In this document: positions 1 through 8,415 of the stretch, piece by piece | How the letters are laid out: every line of letters begins with the position of its first letter | Numbering within the stretch: position 1 is the first letter of the stretch | NCBI GenBank assembly: GCA_964446955.1 | Contig: CAYUQJ010000001.1 | Location: forward strand, 868,001-932,000 | Direction of reading: 5' to 3' | From: Leptolinea sp964446955 | GTDB lineage: Bacteria > Chloroflexota > Anaerolineae > Anaerolineales > Anaerolineaceae | Length of the DNA stretch: 64,000 nt | Made by a program: the position numbers and the translations under genes | The notes under the pieces: generated by a model | Databases searched by the model: none | Seen by the model: only the letters and a program-made list of their open reading frames with translations | What the model was told of the DNA's origin: nothing

Positions 1-419
1 GTAACCAGACTGTCCAAATTCTTTAGATTCGGTTTGAAATTGTTTTCGAAGGTCAATTCCAGAAAGCTGACATTACAGTTCAGTGAGCGTGGGATCTCGT
101 AGAGCGACGGGTAATTCGGGTGCTCCACTATGACGTGGTCGCCGGGTTTGAGCAGGGCCGATGCGATAAGAAAGATGGCTTCACTGCCTCCGCTGGTGAC
201 CACAATGTTCTTCGCGCTCAACCCCGGATACTGCTCCGCGATGCAGGCGCGCAGATCGGGCCGTCCATGATGGTATCCGTAGCGGATGGGCAGGTCATCA
301 ATGTTGATGCCGAGCTGACCAAATGTCAGATACTTGACCGCGCTTTCGCCGATGTCATATTTCACGGCGTACTGATAATCGTCGAACCATTCTTCCAGGA
401 TCATACGCTTGAACCACAT
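1..419 (-). CDS. PLP-dependent aminotransferase, class I/II (5' part; runs off the left edge)
   Basis: The window holds the first ~139 codons. The protein starts MWFKRMILEEWFDDYQ and reads on through IRYGYHHGRPDLRACIAEQ, then IVVTSGGSEAIFLIASALL and HVIVEHPNYPSLYE. This is the N-terminal layout of fold-type I aminotransferases: a G-x-P-x-LR segment, then the TSGG-E-A glycine-rich turn that holds the PLP phosphate, then the E-x-PxYP strand. The catalytic lysine lies beyond the window. The ATG at 419 has a clear Shine-Dalgarno sequence (AAAAGGAG). A TACAAT-like -10 box lies about 43 bases upstream at 462-467. The family is clear; the substrate cannot be told from this fragment. Confidence 0.85.
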   Translation of the reverse strand, partial: MWFKRMILEEWFDDYQYAVKYDIGESAVKYLTFGQLGINIDDLPIRYGYHHGRPDLRACIAEQYPGLSAKNIVVTSGGSEAIFLIASALLKPGDHVIVEHPNYPSLYEIPRSLNCNVSFLELTFENNFKPNLKNLDSLV

Positions 420-770
420 AATGCCACTCCTTTTCCGGTGTGTATGCTTGAATGTGATGCTATTGTAAACCACTCCTGAAACGCGGTCATTCCCCCATTA
501 AGAGCCGCATCATGGAATGTTTTTCTCCATCTGTTGTGTTGTTAAAAGCACATGAATTACCCGTCCGTGCGGCCTGCAAGCCAAATTTATTCATTGGCAT
601 TGTCAGGGTTTTTGAAGTTCACCACACTGACCACGGTATGCGTATTAACATCCGATTTCTCAAAACAGTCTATGACCACATATACAGATCCCGCATCATC
701 ATTCAGAGGATTAATATGCTCAACAATCTGTACACTATTGTTCCGAAAATCCAATATAAGAAAGCTTTTT
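420..770. other. Intergenic region without a convincing gene
   Basis: About 350 bases between the aminotransferase start and the tRNA-Pro terminator. It holds the aminotransferase promoter and ribosome binding site at its left end. The short open frames in it have no ribosome binding site and no recognisable protein motif, and the longest on the minus strand would start inside the tRNA terminator hairpin. I see nothing else in it. Confidence 0.6.
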
Positions 771-799
771 AAAGAAAAAACCTTCGATTTCACGAAGGT
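771..799 (-). terminator. Rho-independent terminator of tRNA-Pro
   Basis: Perfect 7-bp stem, ACCTTCG at 780-786 with CGAAGGT at 793-799, loop of six bases. Read on the minus strand it is followed by a T-rich tail (TTTTTTCTTT). It starts 11 bases after the tRNA. Confidence 0.8.
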
Positions 800-809
800 C
801 TTTTGTTAG

Positions 810-884
810 TCGGGGCGAGAGGATTTGAACCTCCGATCTCACGGACCCGAACCGTGTGCTCTAGCCGGACTGAGCCACACCCCG
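810..884 (-). tRNA. tRNA-Pro (anticodon CGG)
   Basis: Full cloverleaf on the minus strand. The acceptor stem CGGGGTG pairs with CGCCCCG, with one G-T wobble. The D arm is GCTC/GAGC, the anticodon stem CACGG/CCGTG with loop TTCGGGT, and the T arm carries TTCAAAT. The loop gives anticodon CGG, reading proline codon CCG. C1-G72 with discriminator A73 fits tRNA-Pro. The 3' CCA is not encoded. It has its own promoter at 896-925 and terminator at 771-799. Confidence 0.95.
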
Positions 885-895
885 AACAGCATTGA

Positions 896-925
896 ATTAT
901 ACAGCACCCCGCCGTCTTTTGGCAA
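896..925 (-). promoter_or_regulatory. Sigma70-type promoter of tRNA-Pro
   Basis: On the minus strand TTGCCA (920-925) and a perfect TATAAT (896-901) are 18 bases apart. The -10 box ends 11 bases before the first tRNA base. Confidence 0.65.
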
Positions 926-927
926 GG

Positions 928-1989
928 TCAGCGTCCGCCCTCCGGTATCAACGCCCGCAGCATATCCACATCCCACTGGTCCTGTTGGCAATCGTACACC
1001 GGGAAGTCTGAGCAGAATTGCCAGTGGATCCAACCGATGTTGCGTTTTTCGGCTTCCCGCGCCACAAAAGACATCCAGCGGGCGCGCGATTCCCGGTCAG
1101 CCAGGTAGATCGCCCCGAACTCACCGAGTACCATCGGTACCTTATGCCGCTTTGACCAGGCCGCCGCGCTGTTCATAACTGTGGTGATCGCCCGTTTTTC
1201 CGTCCTTGTACCCTTCCAGGGAGTACCCATCCATGCCCGTGAACCGTCCACCCAGTCAGCGCCCTGGTGCGTGAACGGCAATGGTTCATAGTAATGGAAA
1301 GTTGCTACAAGGTTGGGATCATCGGGCAATACAAGTTGATCCAGGTCCACCGCGCTGTTCATCTGGCTGGTGCCCACCAGCACCTTCCTGTCAGGGTTGG
1401 TCTCCCGGATGGTACTAATGCCTTTTGCCAGAAGATCGTTCCAGCGCGCCGTACCCAAACGCCCGGTAGGCTCATTCAACGCCTCGAAATACAGGCTTTC
1501 AGGGTATGAAGCGTAGTGCTCACCCAGTTGCCGCCAGATGGCAAGGAAACGTTCCTCCTGCCCGTCGGGGTCTTCCATAAGTTCAAGGTAATGGTGCAGG
1601 TCAAGAATGACGATCAATCCGTTTTGCAGTCCGGCGTTGATGACATCATCCATTTGTGACAACAATCCGGGGTCAACGCGGTATGGCGCTGACGGCTGGG
1701 TATGGGCCGAGACGCGTACCGGAAAACGTACAGTATTAAACCCCGCCTCTTTTATTGCCGTAAGGTGTTCCGGTTTGATGATCACACCCCACTCCCCCGG
1801 TGTGGGCGCGTCAAACGCGTTTCCCAGATTTATACCCTTCATGATCGTCTCCTCCTCGTAGCCTGTCGTCAGTGGTTCAAGTACAAGTATGCTCCCCGGG
1901 TCGCTCTTCGACGTCAGGAAATACCAGACCAGCACAATCACTGCAAGTCCGGTCACGAAAAGCGCGAGGATTGTCAGAATTCGTTTCAT
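928..1989 (-). CDS. Glycoside hydrolase family 5 (cellulase-like), membrane anchored
   Basis: A 353-residue protein with one N-terminal membrane segment (residues ~3-26, no lipobox), so it is probably anchored with the enzyme outside. The catalytic domain shows the GH5 landmarks in order: GINLGNAFDAP near residue 50, FNTVRFPVR, LDLHHY, the acid/base in ALNEP (~172) and the nucleophile in GEFGAI (~293), then WIHWQF. GH5 enzymes retain configuration and cut beta-1,4-glucans or related glycans. It starts 15 bases after the GT2/PilZ synthase and is the last gene of a three-gene minus-strand cluster. Bacterial cellulose operons usually carry a GH8 glycanase (BcsZ) in this role, so a GH5 that trims or releases the product is a reasonable inference. 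The substrate is not proven. Confidence 0.85.
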   Translation of the reverse strand: MKRILTILALFVTGLAVIVLVWYFLTSKSDPGSILVLEPLTTGYEEETIMKGINLGNAFDAPTPGEWGVIIKPEHLTAIKEAGFNTVRFPVRVSAHTQPSAPYRVDPGLLSQMDDVINAGLQNGLIVILDLHHYLELMEDPDGQEERFLAIWRQLGEHYASYPESLYFEALNEPTGRLGTARWNDLLAKGISTIRETNPDRKVLVGTSQMNSAVDLDQLVLPDDPNLVATFHYYEPLPFTHQGADWVDGSRAWMGTPWKGTRTEKRAITTVMNSAAAWSKRHKVPMVLGEFGAIYLADRESRARWMSFVAREAEKRNIGWIHWQFCSDFPVYDCQQDQWDVDMLRALIPEGGR

Positions 1990-2004
1990 GACCGCACCAA
2001 CATA

Positions 2005-3975
2005 TTATAAAACGCGGGTGCGGATAATCTTGAATATATTATCTTTGCTGAATTCGCCAAAACCGTTCATCTGCCGGTCAAAAATAAAATTGACCAGGTA
2101 GGTGTTTTGAGAAGCCGTCAGTTTGTCAAACATCAAAATGAACTTTTTGCCCCATGCCCGGCTCCTTAAAAACACTCCGGGGATGGCCTTCCCGTCTTCC
2201 GGGAAAACCAGGTGAATCTTCATTCCTGCCAACGAGTCAGGTTCCGCTACCGGTTCCGCCGGTGCAACCGCGCAGCCTGCTACCGAAATATCCAACATAT
2301 CAACCGACAATTCACGTCCGTCTTCAAGTCGTAAAAGCAAGCGGTCTTTGATACTGAACCGTTCCGCCACACGATAGCGCCGTTTTTCAAAACACACAAA
2401 GATAGCTACGAATATTCCCAGCATGTTGTACAAGAGCCAGAAAAGGTTCACCAGATAAACCGGCATCATGTAATTTACATCCGTCAACATTTTGGTAATT
2501 CCGACCACAAGGGCAATCAAGCTGAAAATTCCGAGAATGATATGCGGCATGGCAACCCGAAAAGCGAAGTAGGTATCCCGCTCATTCTTTCCTTTGGGAG
2601 TAACCGAGAATTTGATCTTTTTTGAGAAGAACAACTCTGAGACAGCTGAAATTGACAGGTATGGCGCTAGGGCGGACTCATAAATATGCGCCCAGGTATA
2701 GGTACGGCTTTTGTGTCCAAACAATGTGAAGATCAGCGAAGCAGAGTAATAGGTAGGCACAAAGAAGAGCAACATGGTGAACACATCAGAGTAATACATG
2801 GGGATGCCAATCAACAGAAACAGCATCGGGCCGATGTAATACATCATCTTTTGTAATCCAAAAAACCAGTAGAGAACACCATCCAGATAAATCAGCCGCT
2901 GCATGAAACTTAGTCCCGGCAGTTTCAGCGGATTCCATTTCTTCAAGACCTGGATGTTTCCCCTGCACCAGCGGTCGCGTTGGATAACGTAATCCGCGAA
3001 GAAATCGGGGGAAAGGCCCATGGCGAGATTCTCGTTGACAAAAGTCGTGTTGTATCCACGCGCCTGCAGGAGCATACTGGTGGCCATATCTTCGGTAATG
3101 GTTCCCACCGGTATCCAACCGATATCTTCTATAGCTGACCGGCGAAATACAGCATTACTACCCACATTCAATACGGCGTTGAACTGGGAGCGCCGTTCCA
3201 ACACTTCACGCATGAAGAAATCCTGCTCGTTGGGAATGGTCTCGAACAGTTTTAGGTTATTCTGGAATGGATCGGGGTTATAGAACACCTGTGGGGCCTG
3301 AACCAGCGACATTTTTGGGTCGTCAAAGTATCCAACAGTCCTTTCAAGGAAAGTGGTCTTTGTGATCATATCTGCATCTAGCACGGCAAAAAGCTCTCCG
3401 CTGGCATAGTTTTGAAGACAGCTGTTCAGGTTGCCAGCTTTGGCATGTGTGTGTTCATCACGCACAGCCCAAATGGCTCCATATTCCTCCGCCAGTTCAC
3501 GCACCTCTTCCCGCCGGCCGTCATCACAGATGAAGACCTTGTACTTTTCCTTCGGATATTTTTGCGAGGTAGCCGCTGCCACAGTATTCCGTAATACACT
3601 CACCGGTTCGTTATAAGTGGCTATCAGGATATCCACCGTTGGCAGTTCTTCCAGATGGTCCAGAGTTTTTATTACCGGCTGGTAATCGTTAAGGAACATT
3701 ATCCGATGCGTTGTAGATTGGATGAGGGCAACAAGTTCCGCAAGAAATAACATCCCCCCCAGAACGATGCTGATCGCGTTGAACATGGGGATGGTAAAAA
3801 GCAAGCGCCAGATAATATAGATAGTCTGCAGGGCGATGGCAAAACCAATAAAGTATTTCAGCCGACGGCGGTCACGGTGCGCGACATTGGCAAACAGGAG
3901 TAAAAGCAATATCACGGCTGCCAGGGCAACCATTTTCATGGCAATGATGCGAAGATCAAAGGGAGAACCCAGCAT
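2005..3975 (-). CDS. Cellulose-synthase-like family 2 glycosyltransferase with C-terminal PilZ domain
   Basis: A 656-residue processive GT2 of the BcsA type. Two membrane segments come first, then the catalytic domain with DDG (~148), DAD (~198), TED (~293) and the QxxRW motif as QRDRW (~335), then further membrane helices. The C-terminal PilZ domain has both c-di-GMP signatures, RVAER (RxxxR, ~535) and DISVAG (D-x-S-x-x-G, ~565). It should therefore polymerise a beta-linked glycan from UDP-sugar in the inner membrane and export it, gated by c-di-GMP. No BcsB or BcsC gene is near; instead a CBM11-like membrane protein precedes it and a GH5 follows. A weak AGGGAAA lies before the ATG. Cellulose is the best guess for the product, but mannan or a mixed glucan is possible. 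Confidence 0.88.
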   Translation of the reverse strand: MLGSPFDLRIIAMKMVALAAVILLLLLFANVAHRDRRRLKYFIGFAIALQTIYIIWRLLFTIPMFNAISIVLGGMLFLAELVALIQSTTHRIMFLNDYQPVIKTLDHLEELPTVDILIATYNEPVSVLRNTVAAATSQKYPKEKYKVFICDDGRREEVRELAEEYGAIWAVRDEHTHAKAGNLNSCLQNYASGELFAVLDADMITKTTFLERTVGYFDDPKMSLVQAPQVFYNPDPFQNNLKLFETIPNEQDFFMREVLERRSQFNAVLNVGSNAVFRRSAIEDIGWIPVGTITEDMATSMLLQARGYNTTFVNENLAMGLSPDFFADYVIQRDRWCRGNIQVLKKWNPLKLPGLSFMQRLIYLDGVLYWFFGLQKMMYYIGPMLFLLIGIPMYYSDVFTMLLFFVPTYYSASLIFTLFGHKSRTYTWAHIYESALAPYLSISAVSELFFSKKIKFSVTPKGKNERDTYFAFRVAMPHIILGIFSLIALVVGITKMLTDVNYMMPVYLVNLFWLLYNMLGIFVAIFVCFEKRRYRVAERFSIKDRLLLRLEDGRELSVDMLDISVAGCAVAPAEPVAEPDSLAGMKIHLVFPEDGKAIPGVFLRSRAWGKKFILMFDKLTASQNTYLVNFIFDRQMNGFGEFSKDNIFKIIRTRVL

Positions 3976-3987
3976 TTGTGTATTTCC

Positions 3988-5238
3988 CTATTTCAAACGA
4001 TTTTGAAAAGCGGAGAGCATGTAGATGACGACGACAACCAGAAAAACGGATATTGTTACGAACAGAGGTCGGTTTTCCAGTGCCCATTTCTCAAAATCTT
4101 CGGAGAACTGTTCATAATCACTTTTTTCTAAAATCTGGACAGGAACTTCTTCCACCGCTTCAGTAACCCCAGATCGTGCTTCTGTGTTTTCTCCCAAAAC
4201 CAGTTTAACTGGCAGGTTGACTGTCTGGTTCCCCATACTAAATTTCACAGAAATCGTTTCATCTTGAGAATCGGCAGGAATGGTTAAGACTCCATCCTGG
4301 TCTATGGATACTCCCGGGTTAAGAGTGCTTTGGATTTCCCAGAGATAGTCAGATCCCGTCACAGCTTTGCTGTCATCCAATGTATAGCTTTCTCTGTGCT
4401 CACCCGTTTCAGGGATTCGTATGACCGTCTCGCCACGCAACGCCCGGGGCAAATTTCCATCCGCCAACACCTCAAACGTGTCAACATAAAACGTCCTCGG
4501 ATAATCCTCATTCAGGGTTACTCCGATGGCATAAGATTCAACCGCCCCGGTTTGCAGTTTTCGATCTCCACGGGCCGTATTCCAGTCCGGAACAGAAAAA
4601 CTTTCCAGTGGAATAATTACCCGCCCCGTAAAATTTGCGGGAATCACGAGATTACCATACAGGCATTCGCTCTGCGAATAAGTCTCATCAGCACCCATAA
4701 GGAAAAAAGAAGAACCGGAATTGACTGACCAGTACTCGTTGTACGCTTCCTTGAAGTTGAAAGTCAACCATAGCGCATCTTCAGAAGGGTTGCCTAACCA
4801 GAACGATATACCTTCAGCTCCACTCCAATTACGGCTGAAAAGGGGAAGAGAATGGAATAATGACCCGGTCTTTTGACCATCATGAGGATTGGGGCCCAAA
4901 ACCTTGACCTGCATGGCATTCCCTGAACCATCTACGGTGTCCTCCTCAAGAACAACCTCAATCCTGGCCCCGTCTTCCCAAGTGGCATACGCTTTTTGCA
5001 ATTGGTAAGTGTTGACATAACTCTCAAAGGAATCCCGGAAAACAGTTGATGGAGATGTCTCCTGTGACCGAAAAGCTGTAATAGCAATGAAAATTATCAG
5101 GAGAAAAAATATATGAAACGCTCTTTTTCCCGGTAAATTTTTCCGTAGATTTTGATGTCTCATCAATGCCATCATCCCTTGCTTAGAATGGGTAGTAAAC
5201 ACGGAATCGCCGCACAATTGCGGTTTTTCACTACTCAT
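3988..5238 (-). CDS. Membrane-anchored protein with CBM11-like carbohydrate-binding domain
   Basis: A 416-residue protein with a membrane segment near the N-terminus (residues ~41-56, FFLLIIFIAITAF) and another at the C-terminus (~388-409), so most of it faces outside. The middle opens with FRDSFESYVNTYQLQKAYATW, and a later stretch, GISFWLGNPSEDALWLTFNF, together with FYVDTFEVL, looks like a jelly-roll carbohydrate-binding module of the CBM11 type. It is 12 bases upstream of the GT2 synthase. By position and topology it may do the job of BcsB, guiding the glycan outside; this is inference. The start is uncertain: in-frame ATGs lie at 5175, 5172 and 5163, and none has a strong ribosome binding site. 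A TATGAT box ends 5 bases before 5238. Confidence 0.6.
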   Translation of the reverse strand: MSSEKPQLCGDSVFTTHSKQGMMALMRHQNLRKNLPGKRAFHIFFLLIIFIAITAFRSQETSPSTVFRDSFESYVNTYQLQKAYATWEDGARIEVVLEEDTVDGSGNAMQVKVLGPNPHDGQKTGSLFHSLPLFSRNWSGAEGISFWLGNPSEDALWLTFNFKEAYNEYWSVNSGSSFFLMGADETYSQSECLYGNLVIPANFTGRVIIPLESFSVPDWNTARGDRKLQTGAVESYAIGVTLNEDYPRTFYVDTFEVLADGNLPRALRGETVIRIPETGEHRESYTLDDSKAVTGSDYLWEIQSTLNPGVSIDQDGVLTIPADSQDETISVKFSMGNQTVNLPVKLVLGENTEARSGVTEAVEEVPVQILEKSDYEQFSEDFEKWALENRPLFVTISVFLVVVVIYMLSAFQNRLK

Positions 5239-5243
5239 TAAGT

Positions 5244-5249
5244 ATCATA
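5244..5249 (-). promoter_or_regulatory. Candidate -10 box of the polysaccharide cluster
   Basis: On the minus strand TATGAT ends 5 bases before the ATG at 5238, with TTCACC as a possible -35 box 16 bases upstream. If used, the transcript would begin at or next to the start codon, or the true start is one of the later ATGs. Confidence 0.35.
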
Positions 5250-5323
5250 GAAAACGGACAGGGATGGTGAACTTTATATGAATTTTTCACACAGAATTTA
5301 TCTGTTTATTACGTCTCAACACA

Positions 5324-5875
5324 TCAACCACGCCCGGTCAACCACCGTTCCAATTGTCCAATAGACTCCCCGATCGAACGTGGATTTATGGAAGCCTGCA
5401 TCGCGGCGCCATTCAATGTTAATAATATGGTTGTAGCGACCTGGTCCGGTTCCAGATAATTTGGCCAATAACCCTGGCGAATTCCGGCCTGCAATAAAGT
5501 GGTAAGTTTTTTATGCCACATTGTTTCCAGATCGGAATATTTTTGCGAAGCCGCTGTCCGACCTGCCCGCAATTGGATTTCGGCGAAAACAGTGAACATG
5601 CCGGGCTCATCCCGCATTTGACGGTATAACCTTGTCAGATAGGCATGGAATTGCTCCCGCGGCGTACCGGGAGATTCGGTGGAAAGAATTCCCAACCGAT
5701 CAAACACATGATCAACCACCGCGTCGATCAAGGCCTCTTTTGTGGGGAAATAATGATACACCGTAGCCGGATTGATCTGAACAATAGACGCCACATCGCG
5801 TACACGCAGACCTTCGAACCCCTTTTCTGCAATCAGGTCACACGCGGCTTTTACGAGTTGGTCGTGTCTTTCCAT
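5324..5875 (-). CDS. TetR/AcrR family transcriptional regulator
   Basis: About 183 residues from the ATG at 5875. The N-terminal helix-turn-helix is complete (LRVRDVASIVQINPATVYHY followed by FPTKEALIDAV), as in TetR repressors. The C-terminal part is a helical ligand-binding and dimer domain with no recognisable ligand signature. The start at 5875 is preferred to an upstream in-frame codon at 5938, because GGTGG lies just before it and the HTH then begins at the usual place. The upstream frame would also place the operator inside the gene. It is divergent from ino1, and two palindromes lie between the two genes, so autoregulation is likely and control of ino1 possible (inference). Confidence 0.9.
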   Translation of the reverse strand: MERHDQLVKAACDLIAEKGFEGLRVRDVASIVQINPATVYHYFPTKEALIDAVVDHVFDRLGILSTESPGTPREQFHAYLTRLYRQMRDEPGMFTVFAEIQLRAGRTAASQKYSDLETMWHKKLTTLLQAGIRQGYWPNYLEPDQVATTILLTLNGAAMQASINPRSIGESIGQLERWLTGRG

Positions 5876-5885
5876 GGATCCACCT

Positions 5886-5903
5886 ATCAAACAATTGTTT
5901 GAT
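5886..5903. promoter_or_regulatory. Perfect 18-bp palindrome, candidate TetR operator 1
   Basis: ATCAAACAATTGTTTGAT is its own reverse complement. It lies 10 bases upstream of the regulator ATG at 5875, the classic place for autorepression. Confidence 0.7.
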
Positions 5904-5932
5904 TGAGAATACACTAATATACATAATATGTC

Positions 5933-5948
5933 AATCAACTGTTTGATT
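5933..5948. promoter_or_regulatory. Imperfect palindrome, candidate TetR operator 2
   Basis: AATCAACTGTTTGATT shares the half-site TGTTTGAT with operator 1. Its centre is 46 bases from that of operator 1. It lies about 40 bases before the candidate -10 box of ino1. Confidence 0.55.
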
Positions 5949-5987
5949 AATAATGTCCTTTTTCTACCAATAGATCACCCTGCGGAC

Positions 5988-5993
5988 TATAAT
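5988..5993 (+). promoter_or_regulatory. Candidate -10 box of ino1
   Basis: Perfect TATAAT 55 bases before the ino1 ATG. No good -35 box is seen 16-18 bases upstream, so it may need an activator or an extended -10. Confidence 0.45.
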
Positions 5994-6048
5994 TTATTCA
6001 ACTCGATTATCGTTCTACCCTCTATCACACTTAAAGGAGTATTAGCAT

Positions 6049-7143
6049 ATGACAACCAGCAAAAAAGTTCGTGTCGCCATTATAGGCGTCGGTAATTGCG
6101 CCTCATCCTTTGTTCAAGGCGTGCAGTTTTATCGCAACGTCAAGGATTCAGAACGTGTCCCCGGTTTGATGCATGTCAATCTCGGTGGGTACCATATCAA
6201 TGATATTGAATTCACGGCAGCTTTTGATGTGGTTGATACCAAAGTCGGCAAAGACCTGTCTGAAGCCATTTTTGCCTATCCCAACAACACATTTAAGTTT
6301 TCAGATGTCCCCAACCTTAACGTGCCTGTTCACCGCGGCATGACCCATGACGGCCTTGGAAAGTATCTGTCCCAGATCCTGACGAAAGCACCCGGCCCCA
6401 CCGCCGATATTGTCAAGATCCTCAAAGACACGAAAACCGATGTGGTTGTCAGCTATCTGCCGGTTGGATCTGAAATGGCTACGAAATGGTACGCCGAGCA
6501 GATACTTGATGCCGGCTGTGCCATGGTCAACGCGATCCCGGTTTTCATTGCATCATCAGAATACTGGGGCGATCGCTTCAAACAGCGCGGCCTTCCGATA
6601 ATCGGCGACGATATCAAAAGCCAGGTGGGTGCCACTATCGTTCACCGCACACTGACCAGCCTGTTTGTCGATCGTGGTGTTAAATTGGAACGCACCTACC
6701 AGTTGAACTTCGGTGGTAACACCGACTTTATGAACATGCTGGAACGCGAGCGTCTTGAATCAAAAAAGATCTCCAAGACAGGTTCTGTTCAAAGCCAGCT
6801 TCCTGTTCCCCTGCCCGATGAAGCCATCCATGTTGGCCCGAGTGATTACGTACCCTGGCTCACCGACCGGAAATGGTGCTACATCCGCATGGAAGGTACC
6901 ACCTTTGGCGATGTTCCGTTGAATTTGGAAACCAAGTTGGAAGTTTGGGATTCCCCAAATTCTGCCGGTGTGATCATCGACGCTGTTCGCTGTGCCAAGA
7001 TTGCCATTGACCGCGGTATGGCCGGCCCGTTGATCGGACCTTCCTCCTACTTTATGAAGACCCCTCCAAAACAATTCCGTGACAGTGTCTGCCGTGATAT
7101 GGTCGAATCCTTCATTCGTGGAGACGAAACCGAAAAAGCTTAA
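6049..7143 (+). CDS. ino1: Inositol-3-phosphate synthase (myo-inositol-1-phosphate synthase)
   Basis: A 364-residue enzyme that converts glucose 6-phosphate to inositol 3-phosphate with bound NAD. The N-terminal dinucleotide fold is clear (VRVAIIGVGNCASSFVQGV). Family segments follow: FDVVDTKVGKDLSEAI, GDDIKSQVGATI, and LNFGGNTDFMNMLERERL with the lysine pair after it. Length and sequence style match the short actinobacterial and archaeal type rather than the ~530-residue eukaryotic one. The start is set by AAGGAG 10 bases before the ATG. It opens a run of co-directional envelope genes. Inositol phosphate for phospholipid head groups is the likely use (inference). Confidence 0.95.
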   Translation: MTTSKKVRVAIIGVGNCASSFVQGVQFYRNVKDSERVPGLMHVNLGGYHINDIEFTAAFDVVDTKVGKDLSEAIFAYPNNTFKFSDVPNLNVPVHRGMTHDGLGKYLSQILTKAPGPTADIVKILKDTKTDVVVSYLPVGSEMATKWYAEQILDAGCAMVNAIPVFIASSEYWGDRFKQRGLPIIGDDIKSQVGATIVHRTLTSLFVDRGVKLERTYQLNFGGNTDFMNMLERERLESKKISKTGSVQSQLPVPLPDEAIHVGPSDYVPWLTDRKWCYIRMEGTTFGDVPLNLETKLEVWDSPNSAGVIIDAVRCAKIAIDRGMAGPLIGPSSYFMKTPPKQFRDSVCRDMVESFIRGDETEKA

Positions 7144-7188
7144 ACTTAACGTTGTGGTGTGATGGAAGTTGCTGGTAGAATTCACATC

Positions 7189-8388
7189 ATGACAACTCAT
7201 ACAAAATCAAACCGCCGCAATTGGACAGTAGTATCGATTATTCTTCTCGGAATGGTCATTTTGTCCGCCTGCGGCGGTTCTCTCGTTTCTGCATCGGTCG
7301 ACCAACCCGAGATCGACATCACAAAGATCTTTCAAGATGCCCTTCTGACGGCCACATATGCCGTTCCAACAGCCACAACAACCCCGGCGCCTCCCACCGT
7401 CACGCCTACTCCCACTTTAGACCCAAACATAACCCCTCCGCCGCTCCCGGAGATCTACCGCTCAGACTTTCTTAAACCGGTGGATATTCCACGCACATAT
7501 GAAGCAGATACATGTATCTATCTCAAAAACCGCTGGGACCCCAATAAAAGCGCTCCTGGCACCATCGTTATGCCCATTATGTTCCATGGCATCGCCGCGG
7601 AAGAAGCAACCAAAGACAATGATATAAGTAAGACAAACTTCAAGATCCTGATGAAATCCTTGAAAGAACTCGGTTTTGAAGCCATAAATATGCAGCAATT
7701 CGTCGATTTTATGTACAGCAACGGGAAAATCCCATCCCGTTCCGTACTGTTGATTGTGGATGATCGACATTACCGGGAATACTTTGACCAGAACTTTCGA
7801 TCCTATTGGGATGAATGGGGTTGGCCTGTCATCAATTCCTGGATCAGTTTCAAGGACAACACACAGGACCTGATCAACGATCAATTAGGTCTGATAGCTG
7901 ACAAATACGTCGATTACCAGGCACATGGTGTGGTTCATAATTATTTTCAAAATGATGAAGAATTTCTGCGTGGCGAGCTTCACGGTTCAATGGAAGCCAT
8001 GCAGCGTGATTTAAATGTAAAACCCATTGCGTATATTTGGCCGGGAGGTGGTTTCTCGGCGCTATCGGTTCAATTGGCTCGTGATGCCGGATTTAAGGTT
8101 GGTTTTACCACCATCCCGCGCGGTCCGGTGATGTATAACTGGATACCTCAGGCAGATGAATATGATCCTCAACGTCCCGGTTATGCGGTGGAAGGCGAAG
8201 CGGGAGACCCGTTAATGACCATTCCCCGGTTCTGGGATTCAGACGCCTACTACCGGCTTGACGAAGTCCGCCTAACAGGTAAAACAGCCGCGGCGAAAGC
8301 GCTGGAAACAAAAGAACAGGAAATGCTGTATTACGATTTGGTTTGCAAACCCATACATGGAGAGATTCCCGCTCCGGCCGCTGAGTAA
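7189..8388 (+). CDS. Lipoprotein with polysaccharide-deacetylase (NodB-like) fold
   Basis: About 399 residues from the ATG at 7189. This start gives a good lipoprotein signal peptide (basic N-terminus, then VVSIILLGMVILSAC, lipobox LSAC). In-frame starts at 7159 and 7162 would lengthen it by 9-10 residues. A Thr/Pro-rich linker follows. The NodB-like motifs are recognisable but changed. Motif 1 is LLIVDDRHYREYF (~190), with DDR where TFDDG is usual. Motif 2 is QAHGVVHN (~244). Motif 3 is WPGGGFSALSVQLARDAGF (~283). Family members remove N- or O-acetyl groups from cell-wall or capsule sugars. Whether this one is active is uncertain. It lies 45 bases after ino1 and 27 before the HIT gene. Confidence 0.75.
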   Translation: MTTHTKSNRRNWTVVSIILLGMVILSACGGSLVSASVDQPEIDITKIFQDALLTATYAVPTATTTPAPPTVTPTPTLDPNITPPPLPEIYRSDFLKPVDIPRTYEADTCIYLKNRWDPNKSAPGTIVMPIMFHGIAAEEATKDNDISKTNFKILMKSLKELGFEAINMQQFVDFMYSNGKIPSRSVLLIVDDRHYREYFDQNFRSYWDEWGWPVINSWISFKDNTQDLINDQLGLIADKYVDYQAHGVVHNYFQNDEEFLRGELHGSMEAMQRDLNVKPIAYIWPGGGFSALSVQLARDAGFKVGFTTIPRGPVMYNWIPQADEYDPQRPGYAVEGEAGDPLMTIPRFWDSDAYYRLDEVRLTGKTAAAKALETKEQEMLYYDLVCKPIHGEIPAPAAE

Positions 8389-8415
8389 CTATTTCATTCA
8401 AGACAGGCATAGCCC

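Noticed and set aside
587..793. 68-codon open frame on the minus strand
   Set aside because: It begins inside the tRNA-Pro terminator hairpin with GTG, has no ribosome binding site and no recognisable motif.
512..809. Short plus-strand frames in the intergenic region
   Set aside because: Overlapping frames without ribosome binding sites or protein features; probably chance.
3988..5238. BcsB-type cellulose synthase subunit
   Set aside because: The sequence looks like a CBM11-type binding domain with two membrane segments; no BcsB signature was recognised.
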